NCBI RefSeq assembly: GCF_000717245.1
Contig: NZ_JNYQ01000001.1
Span: 1,054,001-1,118,000 of the forward strand
Length of the DNA: 64,000 nucleotides
Direction: 5' to 3'
Source of the DNA: Kitasatospora papulosa
GTDB taxonomy: Bacteria; Actinomycetota; Actinomycetes; Streptomycetales; Streptomycetaceae
A model generated the notes under the pieces. The model was not told where the DNA came from and ran no database searches. It saw only the letters and a program-made list of their open reading frames with translations. Positions 9,445-18,054 of the stretch are shown here, piece by piece. Made by a program: the position numbers and the translations under genes. Every line of letters starts with the position of its first letter. Within the stretch, counting starts at the first letter, position 1.

Positions 9445-10077
9445 TCACAGCCCCAGTTCGGCGGTGTGCAGGCGGGCCAGCGCGTCCTTGTCGCCGTCCA
9501 GTTCCACCCGGGCGGCGTCCTGCCGCCCCGCGGCGAACAGCAGCAGCTCACCGGGCTCCCCGGTGACCGTCACCACGGGAGCCCCCCTGTGGGCCACCGC
9601 CGTCTGGCCGTCCGGGCGCCGCAGCACCAGACCCACCGGCGACCGGCGGCCCATCATCCGTGCCGTCTTCTCGGTGCGCGACCACAGCACATCGGCGAAC
9701 ACCGGATCCAGGTCCCGCTGCGACCAGTCGGGCTGCGCCCGCCGCACGTCCTCCGCGTGGATGTAGAACTCGACCGTGTTGGCCGCCTCGTCCAGCTGCT
9801 TCAGACCGAAGGGCGACATCCTCGGGGGACCCGTACGGATGAGCTGGATCAGCTCCTCGTACGGCTTGGCGGCGAATTCCGCCTGCACCCGCTCCAGCCT
9901 GTTCTTGAGGACACCGAGCAGGATCCCTCCCGCGGCGTCCGCACGACGTTCACGCACCACGACATGGGCGGCCAGATCACGGGTCTTCCAGCCGTTGCAC
10001 AGGGTCTGAGCCTCGGGGCCCGCCGCTTCCAACAGGTCGGCGAGCAGAAGACGTTCACGCTTCGCATGGGTCGACAT
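9445..10077 (-). CDS. DinB-fold, mycothiol-dependent maleylpyruvate isomerase-like protein (TIGR03085 type)
   Basis: 210 residues. The N-terminus reads MSTHAKRERLLLADLLEAAGPEAQTL and then WKTRDLAAHVVVRERR, the helical-bundle pattern of the actinobacterial MDMPI_N/TIGR03085 group. The metal-ligand His positions are in AAHVV and in VEFYIHAEDVRRAQ. Members are predicted metal-binding thiol-dependent enzymes; the real substrate is usually unknown. It is divergent from hisI with 84 bases between starts. A TACGCT hexamer seven bases upstream of the ATG suggests a leaderless transcript. Confidence 0.75.
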   Translation of the reverse strand: MSTHAKRERLLLADLLEAAGPEAQTLCNGWKTRDLAAHVVVRERRADAAGGILLGVLKNRLERVQAEFAAKPYEELIQLIRTGPPRMSPFGLKQLDEAANTVEFYIHAEDVRRAQPDWSQRDLDPVFADVLWSRTEKTARMMGRRSPVGLVLRRPDGQTAVAHRGAPVVTVTGEPGELLLFAAGRQDAARVELDGDKDALARLHTAELGL

Positions 10078-10084
10078 GCCCGCC

Positions 10085-10090
10085 AGCGTA
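10085..10090 (-). promoter_or_regulatory. -10 element of the TIGR03085-type gene
   Basis: Minus-strand TACGCT, seven bases before ATG. It fits TAnnnT and the leaderless pattern seen at several other genes in the window. Confidence 0.45.
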
Positions 10091-10149
10091 CGGCCGCCGC
10101 CCGCCGTCCGCCCAGTGGACGCACGGCCGGGGAGCCGGGCCCGGCGCGG

Positions 10150-10155
10150 CACAAT
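10150..10155 (+). promoter_or_regulatory. -10 element of hisI (leaderless)
   Basis: CACAAT ends six bases before ATG 10162. The same spacing occurs with GACAAT before 13232 and 37815. Confidence 0.45.
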
Positions 10156-10161
10156 GGGCGC

Positions 10162-10542
10162 ATGACCAGCACGCCCGGCCCCACGCCCGCCAGCAGTCTC
10201 GACCCGGCCGTCGCCGCCCGCATCAAGCGCGGCCCCGACGGACTCTTCCCGGCCATCGCCCAGCAGTACGACACGGGCGAGGTCCTCATGCTCGGCTGGA
10301 TGGACGACGAGGCGCTGCACCGCACCCTCACCACGGGCCGCTGCACCTACTGGTCCCGCAGCCGCCAGGAGTACTGGGTCAAGGGCGACACCTCCGGGCA
10401 CACCCAGCAGGTCAGGTCGGTCGCGCTCGACTGCGACGCCGACACCGTCCTGGTGAAGGTCGACCAGACGGGCGCCGCCTGCCACACCGGCGCCCGCACC
10501 TGCTTCGACAGGGACGTCCTTCCGCTCACCGCGCCCCGATAA
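10162..10542 (+). CDS. hisI: phosphoribosyl-AMP cyclohydrolase
   Basis: 126 residues, the size of stand-alone HisI (no HisE domain). It opens the imidazole ring of phosphoribosyl-AMP, the third step of histidine synthesis, in the cytoplasm. Visible motifs are VLMLGWMDDEAL, TYWSRSRQEYWVKGDTSG, the Mg-binding DCDADT, and the Zn-ligand cysteines in GAACHTGARTCF. Only 11 bases separate it from trpE, so a histidine gene is very likely co-transcribed with tryptophan genes. No other his gene is present in the window. Confidence 0.95.
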   Translation: MTSTPGPTPASSLDPAVAARIKRGPDGLFPAIAQQYDTGEVLMLGWMDDEALHRTLTTGRCTYWSRSRQEYWVKGDTSGHTQQVRSVALDCDADTVLVKVDQTGAACHTGARTCFDRDVLPLTAPR

Positions 10543-10553
10543 GGTCAGCCGCC

Positions 10554-12047
10554 ATGGATCTCGAGACCTTCCGCAAGCTCGCCGTCGACCGGCGCGTCAT
10601 CCCCGTCAGCCGCCGGCTCCTCGCGGACGGCGACACCCCGGTCGGGCTCTACCGCAAGCTCGCGGCCGAACGCCCCGGCACGTTCCTCCTCGAATCCGCG
10701 GAGAACGGCCGCACCTGGTCCCGCTACTCCTTCGTCGGGGTGCGCAGCGCCGCCACCCTGACCGCCCTCGGCGGACAGGCCCACTGGCTCGGCACCCCGC
10801 CCGTCGGCGTGCCCGTCGACGGCGACCCGCTGCAGGCCCTGCGGGCCACCGTCGAGACCCTGCACACCCCCCGCGACCTGGTCGGCGACGAGGGCCTGCC
10901 GCCCTTCACCGGCGGGATGGTCGGCTACCTCGGCTACGACGTCGTACGCCGGCTGGAGCGGATCACCGAGCACGGCGGCGACGATCTGGAGCTACCCGAG
11001 CTGACGATGCTGCTCACCTCGGACCTCGCCGTGCTCGACCACGGCACCGGCACGGTCCTGCTGATCGCCAACGCGATCAACCACAACGACCTGGACACCG
11101 GGGTCGACGAGGCCTACGCGGACGCGCTCGCCCGGCTCGACGCCATGGAACGCGACCTGTCCCGCCCGGTGGAGAACGCCCCCGCCGCCCTGCCGCCCTC
11201 CGAGCTCCCTCCCTACACCGCGCTGTGGGGCGGTCAGGCCTTCATGGACGCCGTCGAGGACGTCAAGGAGCGCATCAGGGCCGGCGAGGCCTTCCAGGTC
11301 GTCCCCTCCCAGCGCTTCGAGACGCCGTGCACGGCGTCCGCGCTGGACGTCTACCGGGTGCTGCGCGCCACCAACCCGTCGCCTTACATGTACCTCTTCC
11401 GCTTCGACGGCTTCGACGTCGTCGGCTCCAGCCCCGAGGCGCTCGTCAAGGTCGAGGACGGCCGGGCGATGGTCCACCCGATCGCCGGGACCAGGCACCG
11501 CGGCGCCACACCGCAGGAGGACCAGGCGCTCGCCGACGAACTCCTCGCCGACCCGAAGGAACGCGCCGAGCACCTGATGCTCGTCGACCTCGGCCGCAAC
11601 GACCTGGGACGGGTCTGCGCCCCGGGCAGCGTCGAGGTCGTCGACTTCATGTCCGTCGAGCGGTACTCGCACGTGATGCACATCGTCTCCACCGTCACCG
11701 GGCGCGTGGCCGAGGGCCGCACCGCGTTCGACGTGCTCACCGCGTGCTTCCCCGCGGGCACCCTCTCCGGTGCTCCGAAGCCCCGCGCCCTGCAGATCAT
11801 CGAGGAGCTGGAACCCAGCCGCCGGGGGCTGTACGGGGGCTGCGTCGGCTACCTCGACTTCGCCGGCGACTCCGACACCGCCATCGCCATCCGGACGGCC
11901 CTGCTCCGCGACGGAACGGCGTACGTCCAGGCCGGCGCGGGCATCGTCGCCGACTCCGACCCCGTGGCCGAGGACACGGAGTGCCGCAACAAGGCCGCGG
12001 CGGTCCTGCGGGCCGTGCATACGGCGAACCGGCTCGGGGCCGGCTGA
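10554..12047 (+). CDS. trpE: anthranilate synthase component I
   Basis: 497 residues, normal for TrpE. It converts chorismate plus ammonia, supplied by a glutaminase subunit (TrpG) not in this window, to anthranilate. The N-terminal domain carries LLESAENGRTWSRYSF, which includes the Trp-feedback LLES region. The chorismate-binding C-terminal half shows GEAFQVVPSQRF, the PIAGTRHRGAT motif, LVDLGRNDLGRV, and FPAGTLSGAPKPRA. No Trp-rich leader peptide fits in the 11 bases upstream, so classical attenuation at this gene is unlikely. Confidence 0.95.
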   Translation: MDLETFRKLAVDRRVIPVSRRLLADGDTPVGLYRKLAAERPGTFLLESAENGRTWSRYSFVGVRSAATLTALGGQAHWLGTPPVGVPVDGDPLQALRATVETLHTPRDLVGDEGLPPFTGGMVGYLGYDVVRRLERITEHGGDDLELPELTMLLTSDLAVLDHGTGTVLLIANAINHNDLDTGVDEAYADALARLDAMERDLSRPVENAPAALPPSELPPYTALWGGQAFMDAVEDVKERIRAGEAFQVVPSQRFETPCTASALDVYRVLRATNPSPYMYLFRFDGFDVVGSSPEALVKVEDGRAMVHPIAGTRHRGATPQEDQALADELLADPKERAEHLMLVDLGRNDLGRVCAPGSVEVVDFMSVERYSHVMHIVSTVTGRVAEGRTAFDVLTACFPAGTLSGAPKPRALQIIEELEPSRRGLYGGCVGYLDFAGDSDTAIAIRTALLRDGTAYVQAGAGIVADSDPVAEDTECRNKAAAVLRAVHTANRLGAG

Positions 12048-12070
12048 GCCGGTAGGGGATAGTGGGGTAC

Positions 12071-12715
12071 GTGAGTGCTGTTTCCGTACCCCAGCCCCGT
12101 GCCGCCTCCGCGCCCGACAGCGAGGGAAGCCGCCGAAGCCTGGGCGCCGGCCTGCTCCTCGGCGCGGCCGGCGCCACCGTCGTCCTCCTCGCCTCCGGGC
12201 AGACCTGGGCCGAGGGCAAGGCCGCCGTCGGCGGCGGCGTCCTGCCGCTCAGCGCCGACGGCCAGGACGTCACCGGCCTCCCGGCGGCCCTGGCCGTCGT
12301 CGGCCTGGCCGCCCTCGTCGCCGTCTTCGCCGTCCGCAGGAGCAGCCGGCTGATCGTCGCCGGCCTGCTGGCCCTCAGCGGCCTCGGCGCCGGGATCAGC
12401 GCCTTCGCCGGAGCCTCCGACCGGTCCGCCCTGGACGAGCAGGCCGCGCAGACCACGGGCAACACCTCGGCCACCGTCCAGGCCCTCAGCCACACCGCGT
12501 GGCCCTACGTCACCGCGGCGGGCGGGCTCCTGATCCTGCTCGCCGGCCTGCTGGCCCTGCGCTACGGCAGCCGCTGGCCCGCCATGTCCGGACGGTACGA
12601 GCGCGACGGAACCCCCCGTCCCCGCAGGGCCGCCCGCACCGCCCCGGACCCCGACCGGCCCGAGGAACTGTGGAAGGCCCTCGACCGCGGCGAGGACCCG
12701 ACGCGCGAGGCATGA
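12071..12715 (+). CDS. TIGR02234-type Trp-operon-associated membrane protein
   Basis: About 214 residues, with four hydrophobic segments near residues 24-43, 72-89, 95-113 and 144-165. I recognise the actinobacterial family that sits between trpE and trpC (GQTWAEG and SGRYERDG signatures). Function unknown. GTG 12071 is chosen because AGGGGA (12054-12059) is then at a usable distance. An in-frame GTG at 12062 would be only two bases from it. The C-terminus is a charged cytoplasmic tail (PEELWKALDRGEDPT). Confidence 0.8.
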   Translation: MSAVSVPQPRAASAPDSEGSRRSLGAGLLLGAAGATVVLLASGQTWAEGKAAVGGGVLPLSADGQDVTGLPAALAVVGLAALVAVFAVRRSSRLIVAGLLALSGLGAGISAFAGASDRSALDEQAAQTTGNTSATVQALSHTAWPYVTAAGGLLILLAGLLALRYGSRWPAMSGRYERDGTPRPRRAARTAPDPDRPEELWKALDRGEDPTREA

Positions 12716-12809
12716 CCCCCAGCCTCAGGCCCACCCGCGGGTGCGGGACAATGGGAGCGGGCTTTCCCAGCAGCGATACCTTCAGCGCAACATCACCTAG
12801 GAGCAACTC

Positions 12810-13061
12810 ATGGCGGGCAGCAGCCACGGACACACCCCGGCCGCCTGGACCGGTGTCATCATCTCCTTCATCGGCTTCTGCATCGCGGGCCTCTTCATGG
12901 TCGCGGCGAACACCCTCGGCTTCTGGGCCGGCGTGGCCGTCGCCATCCTCGGCGGGGTCGTCGGTCTCGCCATGAAGATGGCCGGGCTCGGCATGCCGAA
13001 GGAGTCCGAGGAGATGGCGGCCGCCAGGGCCCGCGCCTCCCAGGCCCAGATCACGGCCTGA
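12810..13061 (+). CDS. HGxxPAAW-family small membrane protein
   Basis: 83 residues with two membrane helices at about 15-35 and 38-58. The family signature HGHTPAAW is at residues 7-14. TAGGAG lies eight bases before the ATG. The family is confined to actinobacteria, is often found in trp loci and has no known function. It lies between the TIGR02234 protein and the DUF2752 protein, so three unexplained membrane proteins interrupt the trp genes. Confidence 0.85.
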   Translation: MAGSSHGHTPAAWTGVIISFIGFCIAGLFMVAANTLGFWAGVAVAILGGVVGLAMKMAGLGMPKESEEMAAARARASQAQITA

Positions 13062-13176
13062 ACGGACCACGCCCTCGTCGGCTCACGGTCCGGACGGACC
13101 GCGCGTCCGGACGGATCAGGGCCTGGACGGACCACCCGGACCGCCCCGCGAGGGAGCCGGTGCCCGGACACGACGC

Positions 13177-13205
13177 GAGGCGCAGCCCGGACCGGGCTGC
13201 GCCTC
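13177..13205 (+). terminator. perfect inverted repeat, probable terminator after the HGxxPAAW gene
   Basis: 14-base arms (13177-13190, 13192-13205) are separated by one base. It precedes the DUF2752 promoter, so it probably ends the trpE transcript. Confidence 0.55.
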
Positions 13206-13219
13206 TCCGTGTGAGCGGG

Positions 13220-13225
13220 GACAAT
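13220..13225 (+). promoter_or_regulatory. -10 element of the DUF2752 gene (leaderless)
   Basis: GACAAT ends six bases before GTG 13232. It supports this start over GTG 13211. Confidence 0.45.
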
Positions 13226-13231
13226 CGGCGC

Positions 13232-13726
13232 GTGGACGCATCGGCCTCACCCCCGCCCCCGCCCGGACCCGCCGCCCCCGGCCCGGCCCCCGAAGCAGCC
13301 CCCGGCCCTCCGAGGGCCCCCGCCCCGGCCTCCCGGCTCCGCCGGCTCGCCGCCCCGGCCGGGGTCCTGGCCGGGGTGGTGGGCGCCTTCGGCTACGTCG
13401 CCGCGGTCGACCCCAACGAGCCGGGGCACTACCCCGTCTGCCCCATGCTCCGCCTCACCGGTGTGTTCTGCCCCGGATGCGGCGGGCTCCGCAGCGCCCA
13501 TGCCTTCGCCCACGGAGACCTCACCGCCGCGCTCGGCGCCAACGCCCTCGCCGTGGCCGGCTACGTCGTCCTCGCCGCGGTCTGGGCGCTCTGGGTGGTC
13601 CGCGCGAGCAGGGGACGCCCCCTGCGCATCGGTCTGGCACCCGGCTACTGGTGGGGCATCGGCGCGGCGCTCCTGGTGTTCTCCGTGGTCAGGAACCTGC
13701 CCTTCGGTTCCGCGCTGGCCCCCTGA
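13232..13726 (+). CDS. DUF2752 membrane protein
   Basis: 164 residues from GTG 13232; an earlier in-frame GTG at 13211 is possible. A Pro/Ala-rich N-terminus of about 40 residues leads into three hydrophobic segments. The family core is CPMLRLTGVFCPGCGGLRSAHAF, with the CPGCG pair at the membrane edge. Function is unknown; the two Cys could bind a metal or take part in redox chemistry. It ends 113 bases before trpC, and that gap contains a plausible trpC promoter (TGCGGATACCAT near 13780). Confidence 0.75.
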   Translation: MDASASPPPPPGPAAPGPAPEAAPGPPRAPAPASRLRRLAAPAGVLAGVVGAFGYVAAVDPNEPGHYPVCPMLRLTGVFCPGCGGLRSAHAFAHGDLTAALGANALAVAGYVVLAAVWALWVVRASRGRPLRIGLAPGYWWGIGAALLVFSVVRNLPFGSALAP

Positions 13727-13839
13727 ATGCCCAGGTAATGGGACGCGGGACCGGCGGATGCGGGCCCTGAGCCCTCCTGCGGATACCATCGAGATGGCTG
13801 ATCCTGTACTTGTCACCGCTTCGGAAGGGGGCCGCTCGC

Positions 13840-14649
13840 GTGAGTGTGCTCGACGAGATCATCGACGGCGTTCGCGCCGACCTCGCGGAGCGGCAGGCGC
13901 GCGTCAGCCTCGACGAGCTCAAGGAACGCGCCGCGCGCGCTCCCCAGGCCAAGGACGGAGTCGCCGCCCTGCGCGGCGAGGGCGTGACCGTCATCTGCGA
14001 GGTCAAGCGCTCCAGCCCCTCCAAGGGAGCCCTGGCCGCCATCGCCGACCCGGCCGCGCTCGCCGCGGACTACGAGGCCGGCGGGGCGTCCGTCATCTCG
14101 GTCCTCACGGAGGAGCGCCGCTTCGGCGGTTCGCTCGCCGACCTGGAAGCCGTCCGCGCCAAGGTCGACATCCCGGTCCTGCGCAAGGACTTCATCGTCA
14201 CCTCGTACCAGCTGTGGGAGGCACGCGCCTACGGCGCCGACCTCGCCCTGCTGATCGTCGCCGCCCTCGACCAGGAGGCGCTGGTCTCGCTGATCGAGCG
14301 CGCCGAGTCCATCGGCCTGACGCCGATCGTCGAGGCGCACGACGAGGAGGAGGCGGAGCGCGCCGTGGACGCCGGAGCGAAGATCGTCGGTGTCAACGCG
14401 CGCAACCTCAAGGACCTCAAGGTCGACCGTTCCACCTTCGAACGCGTCGCCCCGGAGATCCCCGACCACATCGTCAAGGTCGCCGAGTCCGGCGTCCGCG
14501 GCCCGCACGACCTCATCGCCTACGCCAACGCCGGCGCGGACGCGGTACTCGTCGGCGAGTCCCTCGTCACAGGCCGCGACCCCCGGGCCGCCGTCGCCGA
14601 CCTGGTCGCCGCCGGCGCCCACCCCGCGCTCCGGCACGGACGGGGCTGA
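13840..14649 (+). CDS. trpC: indole-3-glycerol phosphate synthase
   Basis: 269 residues, a TIM-barrel enzyme of normal length. It closes the indole ring from 1-(2-carboxyphenylamino)-deoxyribulose phosphate, a step of tryptophan synthesis. Active-site segments visible: CEVKRSSPSKG (catalytic Lys), VLRKDFIVTSYQL (Lys), IVEAHDEEEAERA (Glu), VGVNARNL (Asn), and VAESGV (Glu/Ser phosphate site). GTG 13840 follows GGAAGGGGG at a good distance. It starts the second half of the trp cluster (trpC-trpM-trpB-trpA). Confidence 0.95.
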   Translation: MSVLDEIIDGVRADLAERQARVSLDELKERAARAPQAKDGVAALRGEGVTVICEVKRSSPSKGALAAIADPAALAADYEAGGASVISVLTEERRFGGSLADLEAVRAKVDIPVLRKDFIVTSYQLWEARAYGADLALLIVAALDQEALVSLIERAESIGLTPIVEAHDEEEAERAVDAGAKIVGVNARNLKDLKVDRSTFERVAPEIPDHIVKVAESGVRGPHDLIAYANAGADAVLVGESLVTGRDPRAAVADLVAAGAHPALRHGRG

Positions 14650-14657
14650 CCTCTCCC

Positions 14658-14918
14658 GTGTCCGCCGCCCGCATCCCGCAGGGCGTGCTTCGCCCTGCCG
14701 GGGCGAGCACCCGGGACCCGTACGCGCCGCCGACGCGTGGCTGCCACGCACCCGTCTCCCTCCGCCACCCCCAGCCGAGGCGCTGCGCGCCGCCCTTCTG
14801 GCACCGCGGCTGCCGCGCCCCCGCCCGGCGTGTGCACGGCCGGCGGGTGCGGTACGTCATCGGTGACGAGCCGGGACAGGTCAACGGCATGCGATGGCGC
14901 ACGGGGTCCGCGCCGTAG
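14658..14918 (+). CDS. trpM: tryptophan biosynthesis modulator TrpM
   Basis: A small basic protein between trpC and trpB. The C-terminal half (GCRAPARRVHGRRVRYVIG and DEPGQVNGMRW) is the conserved TrpM signature I know from Streptomyces, where TrpM is described as modulating Trp synthesis and development. The reading frame is clear, but the start is not: GTG 14658 (86 residues), GTG 14685 (77 residues) or an even later codon are possible, and none has a strong ribosome site. The protein is rich in Arg, Pro and Cys. A trpB start at 15055 leaves 136 bases for a leader. Confidence 0.7.
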   Translation: MSAARIPQGVLRPAGASTRDPYAPPTRGCHAPVSLRHPQPRRCAPPFWHRGCRAPARRVHGRRVRYVIGDEPGQVNGMRWRTGSAP

Positions 14919-15054
14919 CGAGCCCCGGCCGTCGCCCCCGCCGTACAGGGGGGATCCGCACGCCCCACCGCACCGACCGCCCACCGGTCGGCGCGGCGCT
15001 TCGCCCATGGCGCATACGGTCACATCACCCGTTGCGATTCGAGGAGCACGTCGC

Positions 15055-16335
15055 ATGTCGTCCGACTTCTTCATCCCGGACCCCGAGGGTCTGATCCCCA
15101 GCGCCGAGGGGTATTTCGGCGCGTTCGGTGGCAAGTTCATCCCGGAGGCACTGGTCGCCGCCGTGGACGAGGTCGCCGTCGAGTACGACAAGGCCAAGGC
15201 GGACCCGGCCTTCGCCGCCGAGCTCAACGCGCTCATGGTCGACTACACCGGCCGGCCCAGCGCGCTGACCGAGGTCACCCGCTTCGCCGAGCACGCCGGG
15301 GGCGCCCGCGTCTTCCTCAAGCGCGAGGACCTCAACCACACCGGCTCGCACAAGATCAACAACGTGCTCGGCCAGGCCCTGCTGACCAAGCGGATGGGCA
15401 AGACCCGCATCATCGCGGAGACCGGAGCGGGCCAGCACGGCGTCGCCACGGCGACCGCCTGCGCCCTCTTCGGGCTCGAATGCACCATCTACATGGGTGA
15501 GATCGACACCGAGCGGCAGGCGCTGAACGTGGCGCGGATGCGGATGCTCGGCGCCGAGGTCGTCGCCGTGAAGTCCGGCTCCCGGACCCTCAAGGACGCC
15601 ATCAACGAGGCGTTCCGCGACTGGGTCGCCAACGTCGACCGCACCCACTACCTCTTCGGCACGGTCGCCGGCCCGCACCCCTTCCCCGCGATGGTCCGCG
15701 ACTTCCACCGGGTGATCGGCGTCGAGGCCCGCCGCCAGATCCTGGAGCGCGCCGGCCGGCTGCCGGACGCCGCCGTCGCCTGCGTGGGCGGCGGGTCCAA
15801 CGCCATCGGCCTCTTCCACGCCTTCATCCCGGACGCGGACGTCCGGCTGATCGGCTGCGAACCCGCCGGACACGGCGTGGAGACCGGTGAACACGCGGCG
15901 ACCCTGACCGCGGGCGAGCCCGGGATCCTGCACGGCTCACGCTCCTACGTCCTCCAGGACGAGGAGGGCCAGATCACCGAGCCGTACTCGATCTCCGCCG
16001 GACTCGACTACCCGGGCATCGGCCCGGAGCACGCCTACCTCAAGGACGTCGGCCGGGGCGAGTACCGCGCGGTCACCGACGACGCCGCGATGCAGGCCCT
16101 GCGCCTCCTCTCCCGCACCGAGGGGATCATCCCGGCCATCGAGAGCGCGCACGCGCTGGCCGGAGCCCTGGAGGTCGGCCGCGAACTGGGCGAGGACGGG
16201 CTGATCCTGATCAACCTGTCCGGCCGCGGCGACAAGGACATGGACACGGCCGCCCGGTACTTCGGGCTGTACGACGGCGCCGACGCGGTCGTCGAGGCCG
16301 ACGTGGCCGACGGAGAGGAAGAGGTCACCAAGTGA
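15055..16335 (+). CDS. trpB: tryptophan synthase beta subunit
   Basis: 426 residues. It condenses indole with serine on pyridoxal phosphate in the TrpAB complex. PLP Lys is in HTGSHKINNVLGQALL, the substrate loop is ETGAGQHG, and the phosphate-binding loop is GGGSNAIGLFHAF. ATG 15055 is chosen because GAGGAG lies nine bases upstream; the frame is open for over 300 bases before it but without family similarity. Its last codons overlap the trpA start. Confidence 0.97.
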   Translation: MSSDFFIPDPEGLIPSAEGYFGAFGGKFIPEALVAAVDEVAVEYDKAKADPAFAAELNALMVDYTGRPSALTEVTRFAEHAGGARVFLKREDLNHTGSHKINNVLGQALLTKRMGKTRIIAETGAGQHGVATATACALFGLECTIYMGEIDTERQALNVARMRMLGAEVVAVKSGSRTLKDAINEAFRDWVANVDRTHYLFGTVAGPHPFPAMVRDFHRVIGVEARRQILERAGRLPDAAVACVGGGSNAIGLFHAFIPDADVRLIGCEPAGHGVETGEHAATLTAGEPGILHGSRSYVLQDEEGQITEPYSISAGLDYPGIGPEHAYLKDVGRGEYRAVTDDAAMQALRLLSRTEGIIPAIESAHALAGALEVGRELGEDGLILINLSGRGDKDMDTAARYFGLYDGADAVVEADVADGEEEVTK

Positions 16336-17144
16336 GCGGCAACCGAGAACTTCTCGAAGCGACGCTCGCCAAGGCGGCGTCCGAGGACCGGGCGGCACTC
16401 ATCGCCTACCTGCCCGGCGGCTTCCCGACCGTCGACGGCGGCATCGCGGCGGTCAAGGCGGCCGTCGCGGGCGGCGCCGACGTCGTCGAGGTGGGGCTCC
16501 CGCACAGCGACCCGGTGCTCGACGGGCCGGTCATCCAGACCGCCGACGACATCGCGCTGCGCGGCGGGGTCAAGATCGCCGACATCATGCGCACGGTCCG
16601 CGAGGCACACGCGGCGACGGGCGCGCCGATCCTCGTCATGACGTACTGGAACCCGATCGACCGGTACGGCGTGGAGCGCTTCACCGCCGAGCTCGCCGAG
16701 GCCGGCGGCGCCGGGTGCATCCTGCCGGACCTGCCCGTCCAGGAGTCGGCCCTGTGGAGGGAGCACGCGGAGAAGCACGGTCTCGCCACCGTCTTCGTCG
16801 TCGCCCCGAGCAGCAAGGACGCCCGCCTCGCCACCATCACGGCCGCCGGGTCCGGCTTCGTGTACGCCGCCTCCCTGATGGGCGTCACCGGCACCCGCGA
16901 ATCGGTCGGCCAGCAGGCGCAGGACCTGGTGCGGCGCACCCGGGCCACCACCGACCTGCCCGTCTGCGTCGGCATCGGTGTCTCCACCGCCGAGCACGCC
17001 CGGCAGGTCGCGGGCTTCGCCGACGGGGTGATCGTCGGCTCGGCCTTCGTGAAGCGGATGCTGGACGCCCCCGACGAGGCGGCCGGGCTCGCCGCCGTCC
17101 GCGCGCTGGCGGGCGAACTGGCCGAAGGCGTTCGAAAGCGCTGA
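16332..17144 (+). CDS. trpA: tryptophan synthase alpha subunit
   Basis: 270 residues. It cleaves indole-3-glycerol phosphate to indole, which is channelled to TrpB. The catalytic Glu is in VVEVGLPHSDPVLDGP, which also contains the catalytic Asp. Other blocks are YLPGGFPTVD, LPDLPVQES, and the phosphate-binding GIGVST. Its GTG start overlaps the trpB stop by four bases (GTGA), so translation is coupled. A strong hairpin 33 bases after the stop ends the trp transcript. Confidence 0.97.
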   Translation: MSGNRELLEATLAKAASEDRAALIAYLPGGFPTVDGGIAAVKAAVAGGADVVEVGLPHSDPVLDGPVIQTADDIALRGGVKIADIMRTVREAHAATGAPILVMTYWNPIDRYGVERFTAELAEAGGAGCILPDLPVQESALWREHAEKHGLATVFVVAPSSKDARLATITAAGSGFVYAASLMGVTGTRESVGQQAQDLVRRTRATTDLPVCVGIGVSTAEHARQVAGFADGVIVGSAFVKRMLDAPDEAAGLAAVRALAGELAEGVRKR

Positions 17145-17176
17145 CAGCACCCGTCATCCGTACGGGTGGACCTGGG

Positions 17177-17206
17177 ACCGGGGAGGCGCTGACGTGCCTC
17201 CCCGGT
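17177..17206 (+). terminator. terminator of the trpCMBA transcript
   Basis: An 11-bp perfect stem (17177-17187 with 17196-17206) and an 8-base loop, followed by TCGTTT. It ends just 13 bases before GTG 17220 of the next gene. Confidence 0.75.
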
Positions 17207-17219
17207 TCGTTTGCGCGGT

Positions 17220-18044
17220 GTGAGCGAGAAGAACCAGGACCGAAGCAGAGCCGCACGCGACCGGCTCGCCCAGCAGCGTGAGCAGGACCGGGCGCGCGAG
17301 CGCCGCCGCCGCACGCTGATCGTCTCGACAGCCGTGGTGGGGGTGCTGGCGCTGGCAGCCGTGATCGGCGTGATCGCCGCCAACGCCGGGAAGGGCGACA
17401 AGGACAAGGAGGCCGGACCCGCCGTCACCCCGTCCGGGGCGATGGGCGAGGACGGACTCGCCCTCCAGGTCGGTGCCGACGACGCGCCGTCCACCCTCAC
17501 GATCTGGGAGGACTTCCGCTGCCCGGTCTGCGCCCAGTTCGAGAACGCCTTCCGCGACACGATCACGGAGCTCGCCGACAGCGGGCAGCTCAAGGTGGAG
17601 TACCACCTGGCCACCATCATCGACGGCAACCTCGGCGGCAGCGGATCGCTGCGCGCGGCCAACGCGGCCGCCTGCGCCCAGGACGTCGGGAAGTTCGCCC
17701 CGTACCACGACGTCCTCTACCGCAACCAGCCCGCGGAGACCGACGACGCCTTCGGCGACAACGGCAAGCTGATCGATCTGGCCGGCAAGGTGGACGGTCT
17801 GGACACCCCCGCCTTCCGCAGCTGCGTGGAGGACGGCACACACGACAGCTGGGTCGAGAAGTCGAACAAGGCGTTCGCCGAGGGCGGCTTCGAAGGCACG
17901 CCGACCGCGCTGCTCAACGGCGACCCGATCTTCCCGAAGAAGGGCGACGAGCAGATCTCCGAGGCCAACATCAAGAAGTGGGTCGCCGAGGCCAACAAGG
18001 GCAAGAAGCCCGGCACCGTGGGCGCCACGCCGTCGTCGTCATGA
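17220..18044 (+). CDS. membrane-anchored DsbA/thioredoxin-fold oxidoreductase
   Basis: 274 residues from GTG 17220; TTG 17211 in the same frame is an alternative. Order: an Arg/Gln-rich cytoplasmic head (residues 1-31), one membrane anchor (about 32-54), a linker, then a DsbA-like thioredoxin domain with CPVC at residues 101-104 and the cis-Pro loop in GFEGTPTALLNG. It should act outside the membrane in disulphide formation or exchange. A terminator-like hairpin lies almost on top of its start, so how it is transcribed is unclear. It precedes lgt, another envelope gene. Confidence 0.88.
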   Translation: MSEKNQDRSRAARDRLAQQREQDRARERRRRTLIVSTAVVGVLALAAVIGVIAANAGKGDKDKEAGPAVTPSGAMGEDGLALQVGADDAPSTLTIWEDFRCPVCAQFENAFRDTITELADSGQLKVEYHLATIIDGNLGGSGSLRAANAAACAQDVGKFAPYHDVLYRNQPAETDDAFGDNGKLIDLAGKVDGLDTPAFRSCVEDGTHDSWVEKSNKAFAEGGFEGTPTALLNGDPIFPKKGDEQISEANIKKWVAEANKGKKPGTVGATPSSS

Positions 18045-18054
18045 ACCGTGAGAA

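Noticed and set aside
10543..10553. Trp attenuator with leader peptide before trpE
   Set aside because: Only 11 bases lie between hisI and trpE, and no short Trp-rich ORF or paired hairpins precede trpC either.
14919..15054. Extended trpB start at 14737
   Set aside because: The 106 extra residues are Pro/Ser/Arg-rich without TrpB similarity, overlap trpM, and a strong ribosome site exists only at 15055.
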